Part shown: positions 43,400 through 55,873 of the stretch, piece after piece | Position numbering within the stretch: position 1 is the stretch's first letter | Layout of the letters: every line of letters starts with the position of its first letter | NCBI GenBank assembly: GCA_034440575.1 | Contig: JAOTOL010001213.1 | Coordinates: 320,380-384,379 of the forward strand | Direction: 5' to 3' | DNA: 64,000 nt | DNA from: Imbricaverruca yamaguchii | Lineage: Eukaryota; Arthropoda; Thecostraca; Neoverrucidae | Notes under the pieces: model-generated | Told to the model about the DNA's origin: nothing | What the model saw: only the letters and a program-made list of their open reading frames with translations | Databases searched by the model: none | Translations under genes and position numbers: made by a program

Positions 43400-45110
43400 A
43401 TGGCATCAACAACCCAAAAAAACACCCCTGGTCCCTCTCGTGGGGGCCAGACCAGCCCCCATATACGACGTGATCGGAGCTCTCCATCGGATGGTACCCC
43501 CGTACCACGTGTGCTGATTTTCCGTGGAATTAGCAAGAGTCTTGCGTCCCTGTCCCGCTTCCAAAGGCGGGACGGATGTGACAGTTTCGGTAGGATTATA
43601 AGATGCGAAAGGCTGAAGGACGGTGCTCTGGAGGTAGAATTTGCGGCAGCAGAACAGGCAGACACAGCACTGCGATCATTTGAGTTTGTGTATGGCGTGC
43701 GTAAGAATGGGAAAAAGGAGGACGAGACGACCACAATCACCGTAGAACCACATAGTACAAAAAAAAACACCTCGCGTGGAGTAATTAACTGCTTTGACCT
43801 AAGAGATGTTACAGAGGATGAGATCGTAGATGGGCTGGCAACTTTCGGGGTTATAGCCGCCAGGAAAATGAAAGTAAGGAGAGGTACAGACTTTATTTTG
43901 TCCAACAATATTATTTTAACTTTCAACACAACCGACCTTCCCTCGGAGATCAGGGTGGGCTACCTGCGTGTGAGAGCGAGGCAATTCCTCCCAAATCCAA
44001 TGCGTTGTTTCAGATGCCAAAGATTCAGTCACACTAAACAGTCATCACCCAGCCAGTGGCCGCCCTGCGTGCAGCAGATGTGCCTCCCATGATCACATGG
44101 GTGAGCAGTGCTCCTCTGAGCACCCTTTTAGTACGAACTGCGATTCAGGACAGGTCCCCCACACGTCGTATGACCGTACATTTCCAAATTACATAAGGGA
44201 AAAGGAAATTATTGAATTGAAGCACACGCACAACATATCGTTTAGAGAGGCCAGGGACCTCTATGAAAGATCACACCCAAAAATATCGTATTCTTCCAGA
44301 ACCAAAACCAGCACAACCGCACCAAACGTACAGCCCGACAAGGCATGCGAGTTGATCGCACAACTTACAGCTCCTCTCCGAGCTTTTGGGGTGCCCCTCG
44401 CCTCGCCTACGATGAACAGACAGTATAGTGAAAAGAACGACAAAACAACTAAAGCCCCACCCACCACCAAAGAGTGTGCGGAAGATGTTTGCAGGCCTCT
44501 CAGCAGCCTACTCCTGACGGTGGGGAGTGGACCCAAGTCCACCGGTCCAGGAGGCCGGCGAGATCTTCCTCTTCCATCCCAGACTACCACATCTACCTAT
44601 ACCCCATCATCACCCAAATCCACGCCTACTCCTTCTCCCAAAGCCACCCCCGTTAACCCTATCACTTCGGCCATCTCAGGAGGGGGCAGTGCCGCCTCCC
44701 GTCGCGTCCCGGTACAGCCTCCTCCGACATCGCGGCGATCGCAGATGACCGGGGTTCGACCAGGAGCTCCCGATATGGGGGTATCGGGTCGAGTAAACCG
44801 TGACGGGTCGCGTGACCCCTCACTTAGCGAGCGTCCTCCCGGTCCGTCACAGGCCGAGGGCCTGCACGAATCCCTAGCCAGGACCTCTCGGGCACCCCCC
44901 CCCCTGACGGTTCCTGGAGATACGATGGGACCTCCACCCATTCCCCCTTGTGAGAACCTGCCACGCTCTTCCTCTATTGCCGGACGCAAAAGGGCATCAC
45001 CCTGGGCAATTTTGCCATCGAGCGGTGGTATCCCTAGGAATCTAGGAATCGCCAGCGAGCGAATTCTGCGTCCGCGGAGGCTAGGATCCACACTGGTGGA
45101 TCCTAATTAG
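43400..45110 (+). pseudogene. LINE J1 ORF1 (Gag-like, zinc knuckles)
   Basis: ORF1 begins with MASTTQKNTPGPSR and is followed by an RRM-like middle: VINCFDLRDVTEDEIVDGL, KMKVRRGTDFIL, LRVRARQFLPNPMRCFRCQR. A frameshift at about 44060-44095 falls inside the first CCHC knuckle (CFRCQRFSHTKQ). In the second frame come the remaining knuckle cysteines and YIREKEIIELKH, FREARDLYE. A Pro/Ser-rich tail extends to the stop at 45110. The protein coats element RNA. In the second knuckle several Cys positions are replaced compared with J2. Confidence 0.85.
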
Positions 45111-45217
45111 TCATTCACGTAATTTTGTTTTTATTGAACACTGATATTTGGATGTCCGGAGGCGGGGCAAGTTTGTATACATGGACACACACCACTTTTA
45201 AATTATAAGACACTTAT

Positions 45218-48200
45218 ATGACACCTACGTCAACAGTTTTACAGTGGAACTGTCGTGGTTTTAGAACTAGCGCCCAAGACTTCCAGGTGGTCTTAAATCG
45301 GTACGGCCCTGTGGCGGTATGTCTTCAGGAGACAAAACTTCCACCTAACTACATCGTGTCGTTGAGTGGGTACTCGATATTTCGGAAGGATGTGGTGACT
45401 GATGCTGCGGCACACGGTGGAGTGCTACTAGCAGTCCATAACAGCATCCCCATGAGAGTACTAACCCTGCATACTACACCCCAGGCGGTTGCCGCTCGAA
45501 TACTATTTGGTCACAGATGCATCTCAGTATGTTCCGTATACCCGCCTCCAGGGAATGTGTTCCTCACCGTGGAACTCGCCAACTTGGTGTCTGAACTGCC
45601 TCGACCCGTCTTGCTTTTGGGCGATTTTAACGCTCACCACACGTTGTGGGGATGTGACGGTATCAACACCCGTGGTTTATTTATATAACATTTTATTTAT
45701 AACATTTGGAATCTTTAATCCTTAAGGAATTGATCTGCATTTTAAATACTGGAACACGAACACACTTCTCCACACTGTCGGGAACCACTTCCATCTTGGA
45801 CCTCAGCCTGGCTAGCCCGCAGCTAACGGAGTGCCTCGAGTGGACGGTGGACTCCGATCCACTGGGGAGCGATCATTTCCCAATCTGGTTGAGTTATCTG
45901 GACGGATCAGTTTTAGGCCCGCGCCCGTAGCGATGGAATTTTAAGAAAGCGGACTGTGATAGATTTCAGGAGAAATTTCAAGCTGCTTTCCGCTCAGAAT
46001 CAAGGTCTCCACCACTGCCAGTGACCGAATTCACTGCACTTCTTCTGGAATGCGCCTCCTCAAGTATCCCCAGGACCTCCGGACTTCCTCGACGCACCCC
46101 TGTGCCGTGGTAGACGGAAGGGTGCAGTGCTCGAGGACGCGCGTTTCGAGCCTTCAACCGTAATAGCACAACTGCCAACTTAATAGAGTTCAGACGTGCT
46201 CGGGCCCTCGCTCGGCGCACTATGCGGGAGGCCAAGCGTGTTTCGTGGATTGAGTATGTTAGGTCACTCAATCGATCCTCGCCAACCTCATTAATTTGGT
46301 CTCGCATCAAGAGTATCTCTGGCCGATTTAATGCAGACTCGCTTCCCACATTGACCGTCGGTAGCCGTGAAGTGACGAACCCGATTGATGTGGCGAACGA
46401 GATTGGCCATGCTTTGGCAGACGTTAGCCGCGCCGGCAACGGCGACCCACAATTTATGCGCCACAAGGCGCGCTGTGCATCGATTTTGATTGATTTTTCT
46501 ACTTCAGAACATCAGTCATACAACGGTTGCTTTACTCTGGCTGAGATGGAATCGGCAATTCATTCGTTGCGCAATATAGCCGAAGGACCCGATGAAGTGC
46601 ACAATGACCTGCTGAAGCACCTGCCTTCCTCTGTGGTCGCGGAGCTTTTACGTACCTTGAGCCTGATATGGACTAATGGCGAGTACCCTCCATCGTGGTG
46701 CGAAACTACAGTTATCCCACAGTTGAAATCTTGGAAACGTGGCCAGGACCCCTTAGATTATCGTCCAATCTCTCTGACGTCTGCATTAGGTAAACTAATG
46801 GAGAAGCTCGTGAATGGACGCCTGTCCTGGTTCTTAGAAAAAATGACATCTTCGTAAACACGCAGTGTGGCTTTCGGAAGAACAGGAGTACCATTGACCA
46901 TATTGTATCTGCTGTATTGCTGTATATGCGTGCCACGGAACCTCACACTACCGGCCTCCACGCCCACCACCAAAACACCCCCGCGCCCCCGCCGACCGCG
47001 CCCACGGGTCGCCACAAAGGGCGGTACAGTCCCTAACATTCACCACACGTTACAGTCTCTGACACGGGGGGGCAATCACACCAAGCAGTGCACGCAGCCA
47101 ACGAGCACACATATTTTAACACTGGACACCGAAGTACGCATCGCTTTTAAGAGGAAGCGACATCTAGGCGTTTTTTTACATAGAAAAGGCTTACGACACC
47201 ACGTGGCGTAGAGGAATCCTGCTGAAGATCCACAAGCACGGAATTCGAGGACGACTTGGTACCTTTTTACAAAACTTCCTAGCAAATCGCTGTTTTCGTG
47301 TACGTGTCGGTAACTGCCTGTCGAATTGGTTTATTCAAGAGAACGGAGTCCCACAGGGAAGTGTCCTGAGTGTGACCCTCTTCGGGGTAATGATCAACGA
47401 TGTTGGGGACTCGCTTCCTGTGACCATTGGGCGCTCCTTATATGTTGATGCTTTCGCCATATGTTAATGTGCCTCACGTACACCGCCGATGGAGCGACAG
47501 CTACAGCTAGCCATCAGGTGCTTGGAGAAATGGGGAAACACGAATGGATTCCGCTTTTCTATAGTGAAAACCGTTGCCGTACACTTCTGTCGCCGCCATT
47601 TATGTTCCAATATGAAAATCCCACTGCACAGGCAGGTGATACCGGTGCAACCGGTAGTGAGATTTCTGGGGGTGGAATTTCATTCACCCTTGACATACCG
47701 ACAACATCTTAAAACGCTACGAGATAAGTGTGTAAATACTTTAAATATCTTCAAATGTGTGGCTCGTGCGACCTATGGAGCAGACCGCGCATCGCTGCTT
47801 CTGCTATACCGATCGCTTGTTCGGTCAAAGCTTCACTACGCGTGTTTTATTTATGACGGAGCTTGTTTGACGAATAAACGCATCTTGGATGCGGTCCACC
47901 ACTCTGCGCTTCGCATCATCACGGGTGCATTTCGTACTTCTCCAACGGCGAGTCTCCTTGCGGAAGTTCACGAGTTTCCACTCTCTCTGCCGCGTGAACA
48001 GCTTGGCATGCGATATGCTTGCAAGCTACGGCAATATCCGGACCACCCAGCTTACACCCATGTATTCTCCCACCGGATAGTAACGCTGTTCAGAAACGAA
48101 CACCCTACGAGAGCCGTGCCATACGGAGTGAGGATGAGACGACTTTTTTCTCAGAGCGATCTCCGGCTCCAGGGAGTTAGACTGATTGAGCCCTTTTCAA

Positions 48201-49159
48201 CGGCTCCCTGGGAACTGATCACACCGGAAGTTGACACATCCCTCGCATACACAAATAAATCCGATATTACACCACATGAATTCAGAGCACTCGCAATGGA
48301 GCACATTGAATGTTACACTGGATTTGTTGCAACATACATCGATGGATCCTGAACTGAGACCGGCGTTGTCAGCGCTTGTATTGCAGGTACTGTGGTGAGA
48401 AGCTTTTCCATTCCAGCACATGCTTCTGTGTATTCTTCCGAGCTGATTGCCATTCTGAAAGCTATCTGTTTCATCGAAGTATCAGATCATCTACTCCACA
48501 TTATTTTGACGGATTCTTTAAGTAGCCTTTTAGCGTTGAGGACACACAATCCGTCAAACCCCATTTTACGTGACATCTTAACTCGTCTCACCAGTGTGTA
48601 CCAGACAGGTAAAAGAGTGGTGCTATGTTGGATCTCTAGTCACGTGGGCATCCCAGGAAATGACCTTGCTGATGCTGCTGCAAAACGCGCGACGCAAGCT
48701 CCATGTTCACGAACTCTACCACTCCCTGCCCGTGACCACTTTCGAACCATTTCTGACTTTATGCTCACAAAGTGCCAAGGCTCGTGGAACGGAATACCGG
48801 ACAACAAGTTGAAGGCGATCAAGAATCTCCTCGGAAAATGGAGTTCGTGCTCGCGTAGGATCAGGCGAGATGAGGTGGCACAATGTCGCTTGAGAATTGG
48901 ACATACATATGCCACTCACTCTTACTTGCTAACTGGTGATGACGTGCCACGTTGCCCCAGATGTCACGCCCGCCTATCTGTGCGCCATGTCTTGCTGTCC
49001 TGTCCCGGCTACGAGGAGGAGCGTAAACGTCACTTTGGGCGTGCTCAGTCTTTGTCACTCAGCGAGGTTTTTGGCAACGACTCGGATATTGTTCGATCAG
49101 GGCGACTATTTGACTACCTCGCTGAAATATCATTTTCAGTAATATATGCACCAAGTTGA
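45218..49159 (+). pseudogene. LINE J1 ORF2: endonuclease, RT, RNase H
   Basis: APE-type endonuclease from 45218: LQWNCRGFR, QETKLP, YSIFRKD, LLLGDFNAHH; a stop follows at 45686, and SDPLGSDHFPIW is in a shifted frame. Stops TAG at 45928 and near 46111. RT from about 46220: EGPDEVHNDLLKHL, DYRPISLTSALGK. After the 205-bp insert come NGVPQGSVLS and then YVDAFAI at 47441, where YADD is expected, so the second Asp is Ala. RNase H at 48340-48720 has DGS, SSELIAI, TDSLSSLLAL and WISSHVGIPGNDLADAAAK. The C-terminal zinc tail PRCHARLSVRHVLLSCPG ends at 49159. Not functional. Confidence 0.87.
46905..47109 (+). mobile_element. 205-bp insertion in LINE J1 RT, 6-bp duplication
   Basis: Relative to J2, a 205-bp GC-rich segment splits the RT between IDHI and LTLDT. 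CATATT flanks it on both sides (46899-46904 and 47110-47115). Removing one duplicate restores collinearity with J2. The insert holds ACACCCCCGCGCCCCCGCCG and no reading frame. No terminal inverted repeats are obvious. Probably a small non-autonomous element. Confidence 0.7.
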
Positions 49160-49339
49160 AAATGTTGAATGTTGTTTTTTTTTCTTTTTTTTCTATTTTT
49201 AAAGATGTACGATTCGTTGTGTCGACTATTATTATGCAAGCTTAACTAGCTATGATGTGTGATATATCGACGTGTAAGTAAGCTGTGTTATGGGCGCTAC
49301 ATGACCAATGTAGTCGATGCGCCCTAAAGCCCTAATAAC

Positions 49340-50170
49340 TAATTCTCATGGTTTATCACATCGAATGCCTTGCTGAGGTCGAGGAGACACAGAAGAGATA
49401 CATCCCCACGGTCGTTGGCGGAAAGGACGCGGTCGGATTGGGACAGGAGTGCGATTTCGCAAGAGTGATTGGGACGGAAGCCGTGCTGGGTAGGGGAGAG
49501 GAGGCGATTGTAGGACAGGTAGCCGTAGAGCTGCTGGTGTACAGCACGCTCTACAATTTTAGCGATGGTGGGAACTATGGAAATTGGACGGAAAGAGGAA
49601 GCGAAGGATGAATCGCCTGATTTATAAACCGGAAAAACGAGGGAATGTTTCCAAGCGGGGGGAAGTCGCAGTTCGCAAGACAGGAATTGACCAGGTGAAG
49701 ATATACATCTCCTAACACGTCGAGGGTCAGACGCACGATCCGTATGCAAATCCCGTCTGCTCCTGCGGAGGCAGAGCACCGCATCCCCAGGACCAGTAAT
49801 TGAAAGTCCGCCAGTGAGAGGGGGAGGGGCTGAACGCGCAGACACCCACACGGGGTAGCAAGCATGGTAGGTTGGGGGAACTACCCTGCGCGGCCACCTC
49901 CGCTGCTACACGGGGACCTACCCCCACAAAGTAAGTGTTGAGGTCATCTGGGGACGCGGTAGGGATGACGCGTTTGTCGAAATTGTTTCGACCAACTGCG
50001 GTGTCTATGCTTTTAAATACCGACCGCGCGCCACCCTCCTCTATTCTCCTGCTATACTCCTCTCGATTATCACGGAGAATCTCGCGTTTCACCGCTTTAT
50101 TTAGGATGCTATAGCGGATTGAGCAATGTCCCACCTCTGTCGGGGCTTCCCTTCGCCGGGCCATAAGGGC
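49340..50170 (-). pseudogene. CR1/L2-like LINE RT fragment
   Basis: Minus-strand fragment. Reading from 50164: the linker after the endonuclease (AVKREILRDNREEYSRRIEEGGARSV, split here by frame), PDDLNTYFVGVGPRVAAEVA, then across frameshifts the ADGICIRIVRL block. The RT follows: WKHSLVFPVYKSGDSS, FRPISIVPTIAKIVER, LSPTQHGFRPNHSCE and LLDLSKAFDVINHE, which holds the first catalytic Asp. It stops exactly at the 3' end of LINE J1. A different clade from J1/J2; no RNase H seen. Confidence 0.8.
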
Positions 50171-50344
50171 TTTTGTAGTATCAGAGCTTGGGGGCGCTGG
50201 GGTTTCTGATTTTAACCGAGCACAAGGGGGCGTGGGAGTCGAGTACCGGCATAAATTTCCCTAAAAATTGGTCCCACTTTTCGGAAACAGTTGGTGACAA
50301 ATAGACCCCACTCCAATCGATGGACACCAAATCGTGATAAAATG
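50171..50344. other. Spacer, nothing recognised
   Basis: Sequence between two LINE fragments with no recognised feature. Confidence 0.4.
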
Positions 50345-51868
50345 ACTGGGTATCTTAGCTACAAGGAACACTTGAAAACACTTCGGGAGAAGCGCTTTCT
50401 ATCACTAAACCTACTGAAGGTTGTCTAGCGCACGTCCTACAGAGGCGACCATGGAGGACAGCTATGCTCCTGTTGTATCGTTCATCATACGTCCAAAACT
50501 ATATTACGCGTGTTTTATATACGACAGCGCATGTTCAACAAACAAACGACCACTAGATGTGATACACCATTCGGCACTACGAATTGTGACCAGCAGGTGA
50601 CTCATCAAATAATTTCCACAAACACCGCCTTGGCAGGTGACTCATCCAACTATAGACATGTCACTCTCCGCGGTGAAAAAGGCCCATGCAAGGGAACACG
50701 ATCGTCTGTCTCATGCTCTAGAGAACCTAGCCTCCTTTGACGAATACTTCCCGACATATATAAACGGGTCAAAAACTGATACTGGTGTTGGCAGTGCGTT
50801 TGTGATTGGTTCCACGTCGCGATCTTTCTCTCTACCACTTCATGCAACGGTATGCACATCGGAGTTGGTTGCCATCATCAAGGCGCTCAGTTTTATAGAA
50901 GTATGTCGTGATACATCGTATGTAATTTCTACTGATTCCCTCAGCAGTCTTGGGACGCTACTGTAGTTGAAACCATCTGACCCTAATGTACAGGATGTTC
51001 TGCGACGTCCCACATCACTGGCCCAAGCTGGAGAGGCTGTTACCCTCTGTTGAATTCCGAGCCACGACGGCGTTGTGGGTAATGAGACAGCTGATGCTAC
51101 CGCGAAGCGTGCCGCCCAAGCACCATGCCGGCGGGCTATGCCGCTCCCCGCGAGGGAACGTCACTGTTTAATCACAACTTTTGTTTGTGAAAAGTTGCAG
51201 AATAGCTGAAACAGTTTGCTGGACAACAAACTCCCGACCATCAAGCCATGTCTTCCAGAGTGGGCCTCGTCCTATTACAGGACGAGGCGAGACGAGGTCG
51301 TGCTCTGCCGCCTTCGGCTTGGGCACACTCATCCAACACTCCACCGTCTTCTCTGTGAAGAGAATAGGCCAAACTGCCCTCGATGTCACGCACCACTGTC
51401 TGTGCGCCACGTTTTGATTTCGTGCCCTCTGCTTGGCGATGACCGAGGACGGTTCTTTGCAGTCGCACAGTGGCCGTCCGCGAACTTCTTGGTGTCACTG
51501 CGTCGCGGAAACCTCTGGATAAATGTTTCGCTTTTTATCTGAAGTTTCCTTCAAAGCGATTTACACGCCTCACTGACGTGTAGCACTGTACGCTCGAACC
51601 CGTGACATGTCGCTCCAACTGATCGTCGCTTGCACTTGCTCTTGCTATTTCACCGTTTCACTGATGTTACTCCCGTTTCATTGTTTCACTGATGTTTGAT
51701 TGCACTTGCTCTTTCTCTTTCACCGTTCCACTGACATTTCCCCGTATTCTGAATGTTCGTGTACTACTGTTGGCACCAATCATCCTAAGCTGCCAATCTA
51801 ACACTGTTATGGTCGCTGTATGACCGAAGCAGCCGAAGCGCCCCTAAGCCCAAATGACCAACCAACCA
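50345..51868 (+). mobile_element. 5'-truncated LINE (family K/J type), RT end to 3' tail
   Basis: It begins in the RT thumb (YKEHLKTLREKRF near 50360) and continues with a broken RNase H: YINGSKTDTGVGSAFV, SELVAIIKALSF and STDSLSS, with stops at about 50963 and 51050. The zinc tail CPRCHAPLSVRHVLISCP follows, then a 3' UTR with repeated GTTTCACTGATGTTACTCCC. It ends with the hairpin GGTCGCTGTATGACCGAAGC and the tail ACCAACCAACCAAG. It abuts the Gypsy element on the right. Confidence 0.82.
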
Positions 51869-52056
51869 AGTAGGCTGCCAGGTCATCTGGTACGGGTGCC
51901 CTGCCGAGGCGAGGCATCACGGGGTCACGGGAGCAGAGGAGCTGCGACGTGGCAGCAGCCATTAACCCGCGCCGTCTTTCCGGTCAAATCCTCACACCCC
52001 TTCTCCGGGGGGGCAACTGGTGACGTCTGGAGACAATGTGATGAGAAAATATCTCG

Positions 52057-52620
52057 TTGCTTCACCAACTGTTTGAACAGCCTAGAAATGTCCTGTCTGA
52101 ACGCGTGAAGTTCCGTCGGTGCCGTCAGCGGGTTGGCGAATCGGTCGCCACGTTTTTGACCACCTTAAAGGAACAGAGCAAGTTCTGCGCATTTGGGGCC
52201 TTGGAAGATGACATGACACGGGACCAGTTTGTGGAGACATGCGTTTCGAGTCGTCTCCGTGATCGCCTCTGTGTGGAGGACCACCTAACTCTGCGTCGTC
52301 TAGAGTCCATGGCTCTGGCCGAGGACCGAGCGATGGACCGACAGCGGTTTTTGGAGGGAGGAGGCGGTGGGAGACGTCACGACCAAGCAGTGCCGTCAGC
52401 TGAGCCGGTGGAGGTGGCCTACGCGATGCGGAAGAATACACCGAGACCGGTAGGAAGAACGCCAAAAGGCAAATTTTGCTATGCCTGTGGACGACAAGGC
52501 CATATTTCGACAGATGAAGCGTGTCCAGCGAAAGGACAAGTGCAGGAAATATGGGACTTTGGGACATTTTGCTGTGAAATGCAAAAAGCAGGTCGGAGCA
52601 GTAAGCGCTGTTGAACCGGG
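52057..52620 (+). pseudogene. Gypsy G1 gag
   Basis: Retrotrans_gag-type capsid region: RVGESVATFLTTLKEQSKFC, TRDQFVETCVSSRLRDRL, LTLRRLESMALAEDRA. The first CCHC knuckle CYACGRQGHISTDEAC is intact. The second lies in a shifted frame (YGTLGHFAVKC near 52545-52575), with one of its Cys replaced by Tyr. Codons upstream of 52057 are probably part of gag in another frame. The protein would assemble the particle and bind RNA. Confidence 0.8.
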
Positions 52621-52682
52621 CACTGCATATTATTGCTATTGAGCAGAATGATTCTGCCTTGAAAATGAAGATTAAGATAGGA

Positions 52683-52737
52683 TGGGCGCTGTATGGCCGA
52701 AGCAGTCGATGCGCCCCTAAACCCAAATAACCAACCA
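52683..52737 (+). mobile_element. 55-bp LINE 3'-end stub with 15-bp target-site duplication
   Basis: The insert starts TGGGCGCTGTATGGCCGAAG and ends AACCAACCAA, that is, only the 3' hairpin and tail of a LINE. It is flanked by AAGATTAAGATAGGA at 52668-52682 and 52738-52752, identical 15-bp duplications. It splits the Gypsy frame just ahead of the protease domain. Confidence 0.93.
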
Positions 52738-52752
52738 AAGATTAAGATAGGA

Positions 52753-53208
52753 GGCTGTTGGGTGGATATGCTCCTGGACACCGGTGCAGCCGTGTCCATC
52801 ATTCCACAACGGATTTATGAGAATGTCATGCGTCACATTCCTCTGAAGTCCACTACAGCCAGCCTGCAGGCGTACGGAGGCGGTCAGCTGATGGTGGCTG
52901 GAGTCATCTCGGCAATGGTGGAGACAGAGGACGGGCGAGGCTGTCAGGGCTGCCTGTACGTGGTGGACGGCGGTACGCCGCTCCTCGGCAGGGACCTGCA
53001 GAGAAGACTGCGTATCTCCGTCAAGCACGGGTCAGCTGTGTGCGCCGTGAATCAGCCAGTGACCAGCGCAGAGGTCACGTCAGAGGGTGAGGGCGAGAGT
53101 ACCCTGCCACCCAGCAAGGGCTTCGTACACAGAGTCCAGCTTCGTGAAGACGCCGTTCCGGTGCAGCAGAAGCTGCGACCAGTGCCATTTGCCCTTCGAG
53201 AGGAGTAG
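52753..53208 (+). pseudogene. Gypsy G1 protease and start of RT
   Basis: Retropepsin-like aspartic protease with the active-site DTGA at 52777-52788, followed by VSIIPQRIYENV and a distal LLGRDLQRR. It runs into the RT N-terminus (GFVHRVQLREDAVPVQQKLR) before an in-frame TAG at 53206-53208. The protease would mature the gag-pol polyprotein. Confidence 0.82.
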
Positions 53209-54270
53209 AAACGCCATCTGCAGGAACTGGAGGACCAGCAGATCATCGAGAGAGTCGACGGATCACCGTGGATTTCTCCCATCGTCATCTCCAGGCGCCG
53301 ATCGGGTCAGTTCAGACTGTGTGTTGATCTCCGTGAGGTTAACAAGTATCAACCAGCGGGTACCCATTGCCAGATATGCAGGAGATGCTGGACCAGTTAG
53401 TAGGAGCAAAAGTACTTTCAACTCTCGACATGAAAGCCGCTTATCATCAGCTCATGCTTCACGAGGAGTCTAGAAACTTGATCGCGTTCGTTACTCACGA
53501 AGGGGTGTTCCGCTATCTGAGGTGTTGCTACGGCATGCGATCCCTACTAAAGCTGCTTCCAGAAGATGATGGAAACAATCCTGCGAGGACTGCCTGGCAC
53601 TCAAGTCTACCTTGATGACGTCATTGTTGCAGGGCGCACGCAAGAGGAGCACGACACCCGGGTAAGCGCCGTGCTTGTTAGACAAGTACAACGAGACATT
53701 GAATACGGACAAGTGTCACTGGGGTGTAAGCCGTATCGACTTCCTGGGCTTCTCCGTGTCCGGTGACGGAGTGGCGGTGAACCCCAACTGAGTTCAAGGC
53801 CTGTGGGACATGAAGCCGCCAAGCACGCCGAAACAGCTTCAGGCGGTGCTGGTTTATTTGGCTTTTATAGCAGATTCATCCGCAGGTACAATTCGAGGGT
53901 GGAGGAACTACGGCAGCCACTGAGGAAGGACGCGCCGAAGTTCAAGTGGACGCCAGAAATGGACGCAGCGTTCAGAGACATCAGAGAAGCGATTCTGACT
54001 AGCTCTGTCCTGGCTATCTAGGTTCCGACTCTGCCCACAGCCGTGACGTCAGACGCCAGTGACGTGGGCATCAGAGCGGTGCTCACGCAGCTGCGTCCCG
54101 ATGGCGAACGAGTGGTGGCGTTTGCATCCAGTACGCTGTCTGAGGCTCAGCGTCGCTACAGCGTCACTGAGAGAGAGGCGTTGGCCTGTGTCTGGTCAAT
54201 TGAGAAGTGGCACAGGTATCTGTGGGGCAGGGAGTTCGTCCTGAGAACAGATCACCAGGCGCTTAAGGCT
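53209..54270 (+). pseudogene. Gypsy G1 reverse transcriptase and RNase H
   Basis: RT blocks lie in three frames: QIIERVDGSPWISPIVISRR and FRLCVDLREVNK (53240-53350), STLDMKAAYHQLML (53415) and GTQVYLDDVIVAGRT. The catalytic YLDD is at 53608-53619 and is intact. The connection WTPEMDAAFRDIREAI ends in a stop near 54020. RNase H shows TSDASDVGIRAVL, REALACVWSIEKW and LRTDHQALK. At least four breaks. Confidence 0.83.
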
Positions 54271-54271
54271 G

Positions 54272-55873
54272 ATGACGTCACGAGGCATCGGCATGGCGGG
54301 GATGCGTATTTCTCGATGGGCGTGTCGATTGATGGAATACTCCTTCACAGTGCAGCACGTCAAGGGAAGCGTCAACCCGGCACATGGGTTGTCTCTGCTC
54401 CCACCGCCGGTGCAGGAGGCGTCAGACGACGACCAGCTGGTCGTGGCCGCACTCACGGAGGAGCGAGCAGCGGTGAGCGGCACGGAGCTTAAGACAGCTT
54501 CACGGGTGGACCCTGTTCTCGGTAAGCTGAGACGACAGATTTCACGTCCGTGGCCCAGACACTATCGTGAGTGTACGCCGGAACTACAACCGTTCTACCG
54601 ATGCAGGGACGAGCTGACGATGATGAACGACGTCGTCCTGCGCGGTGGCCGGGTTCTGGTACCAGCAGATCTGCGGACACGACTGGTGGAACTTGCCCAC
54701 GAGGAGCATCAAGGTATAGTTCGCACCAAGCAGATAATGCGTAAACTGTACTGGTGGCCTGGTATGGATCAGGCAGTGGAGCAGAATGTGTGGGACTGCA
54801 AGATATGTTCCGTGGCAGATAAGACGGCGGCGCCTAGGCACGCGCCTCTGCAGCCCGTCCCACTACCTGATGAGCCATGGTCTCAGCTCGGGCTTGATTT
54901 CATCGGTCCCACGGCAGGCAGTCGCCCTGGACAGCGATTTGCGATCGTTGGCATCGACTACTTCTCGAAGTGGATTGAGGTTGGGCTTTGTGAGCACCCG
55001 ACATCTGACGTGGTCGTGCAGTTCATTCAGAAGCTTGCATGTCGAAAAGGTTACCCGAAGGAAATAGTGTCAAATTGTGGATCCGCTTTCACGTCTGAAC
55101 GATTCGCCTCGTACCTACGCAGTGTTGGGGTCGCTCACAAAAAAGTGTCGCCTTATCATCCGCAGTCATCAGGCCAGGTGGAGCGGGCGAACAAGACGAT
55201 CAAGCCAGCACTTCAGACAGCAGATCTGGAAAAGGCTGACCGTCCCCAGTATCTCCAGCTCTTTCTGCTGTCATACCGGAGAACGATCCAGGCAACCACC
55301 GGGCGCGGTCCAGCCCGACTAGCTGCACGGGCGTCCGATGCGCAACAAGCTCAGCGCGGCGGTGGATGTCGGAGGGCGAGACCGGCTGACCTGCGGGACC
55401 GCGTGACGCAGAAGCAAGCTCGTCAGAAGGCCTACTTCGACCGCACACATCGTGTAGAGGTTCCCGACTTCGCCGTTGGAGACACCGTACGGCACCGTCT
55501 TCCGCCACAGGCACGTAAAGGGCGGATGAGGTTCTCGCGCCCGAAGAGAGTCTTCGAGTGGCGCGGACCGGCGAGTTTCGTTCTCGAAGACGGTACAAGA
55601 GTGCACGCTGATCGACTTACGAGAAGCACAGGCAACAGCCGCCGCGGAGAGTGTGAGGAGCGCCCGAGGCCCGAAGCAAAGACCGTCTCCAGGGAGCAGA
55701 CCCTGACGCCGGTGGAGACTCCTGAGGGGGACGAGCTGTGCGGCGGAGGCCGACATGCGCAGTTGGGTCAACAGGCGCGGCTGCATCACCAGGCGCAGCA
55801 AGAAGAGGCAGCGATGCCGTCTAGCGAGCGCGAAACACCAGTGAGAACCAGATCTAGTCGAGTCAGTCAGGCT
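54272..55873 (+). pseudogene. Gypsy G1 integrase
   Basis: Long open frame with the H2C2 zinc domain (HEEHQGIVRTKQIM...CKIC, 54700-54805). The core domain follows: WSQLGLDFIGP gives the first Asp. In EIVSNCGSAFTSERF the second catalytic Asp is Asn (codon 55073-55075). PYHPQSSGQVERANKTIK carries the Glu. A C-terminal GDTVRHRLPPQARKGR/FEWRGPASFVL region is typical of the Gypsy GPY/F module. The frame then enters LINE J2 at 55874. The integrase would insert the DNA copy; with Asn in the triad it should be inactive. Confidence 0.87.

Larger units (their letters stand above)
43004..49339 (+). mobile_element. LINE J1, near full-length (I/Jockey-type with RNase H)
   Basis: It starts with GGCCCGTCCCCAGGGG, the same start as LINE J2 (55875). 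5' UTR 43004-43399, ORF1 43400-45110, ORF2 45218-49159, 3' UTR to 49339 with the terminal hairpin GGGCGCTACATGACCAATGT... (49292-49324) and a short TAATAACTAA tail. It is about 6.3 kb. Interrupted by a 205-bp insertion at 46905, several stops and frameshifts, and a lost RT catalytic Asp. No target-site duplication was found. Confidence 0.88.
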
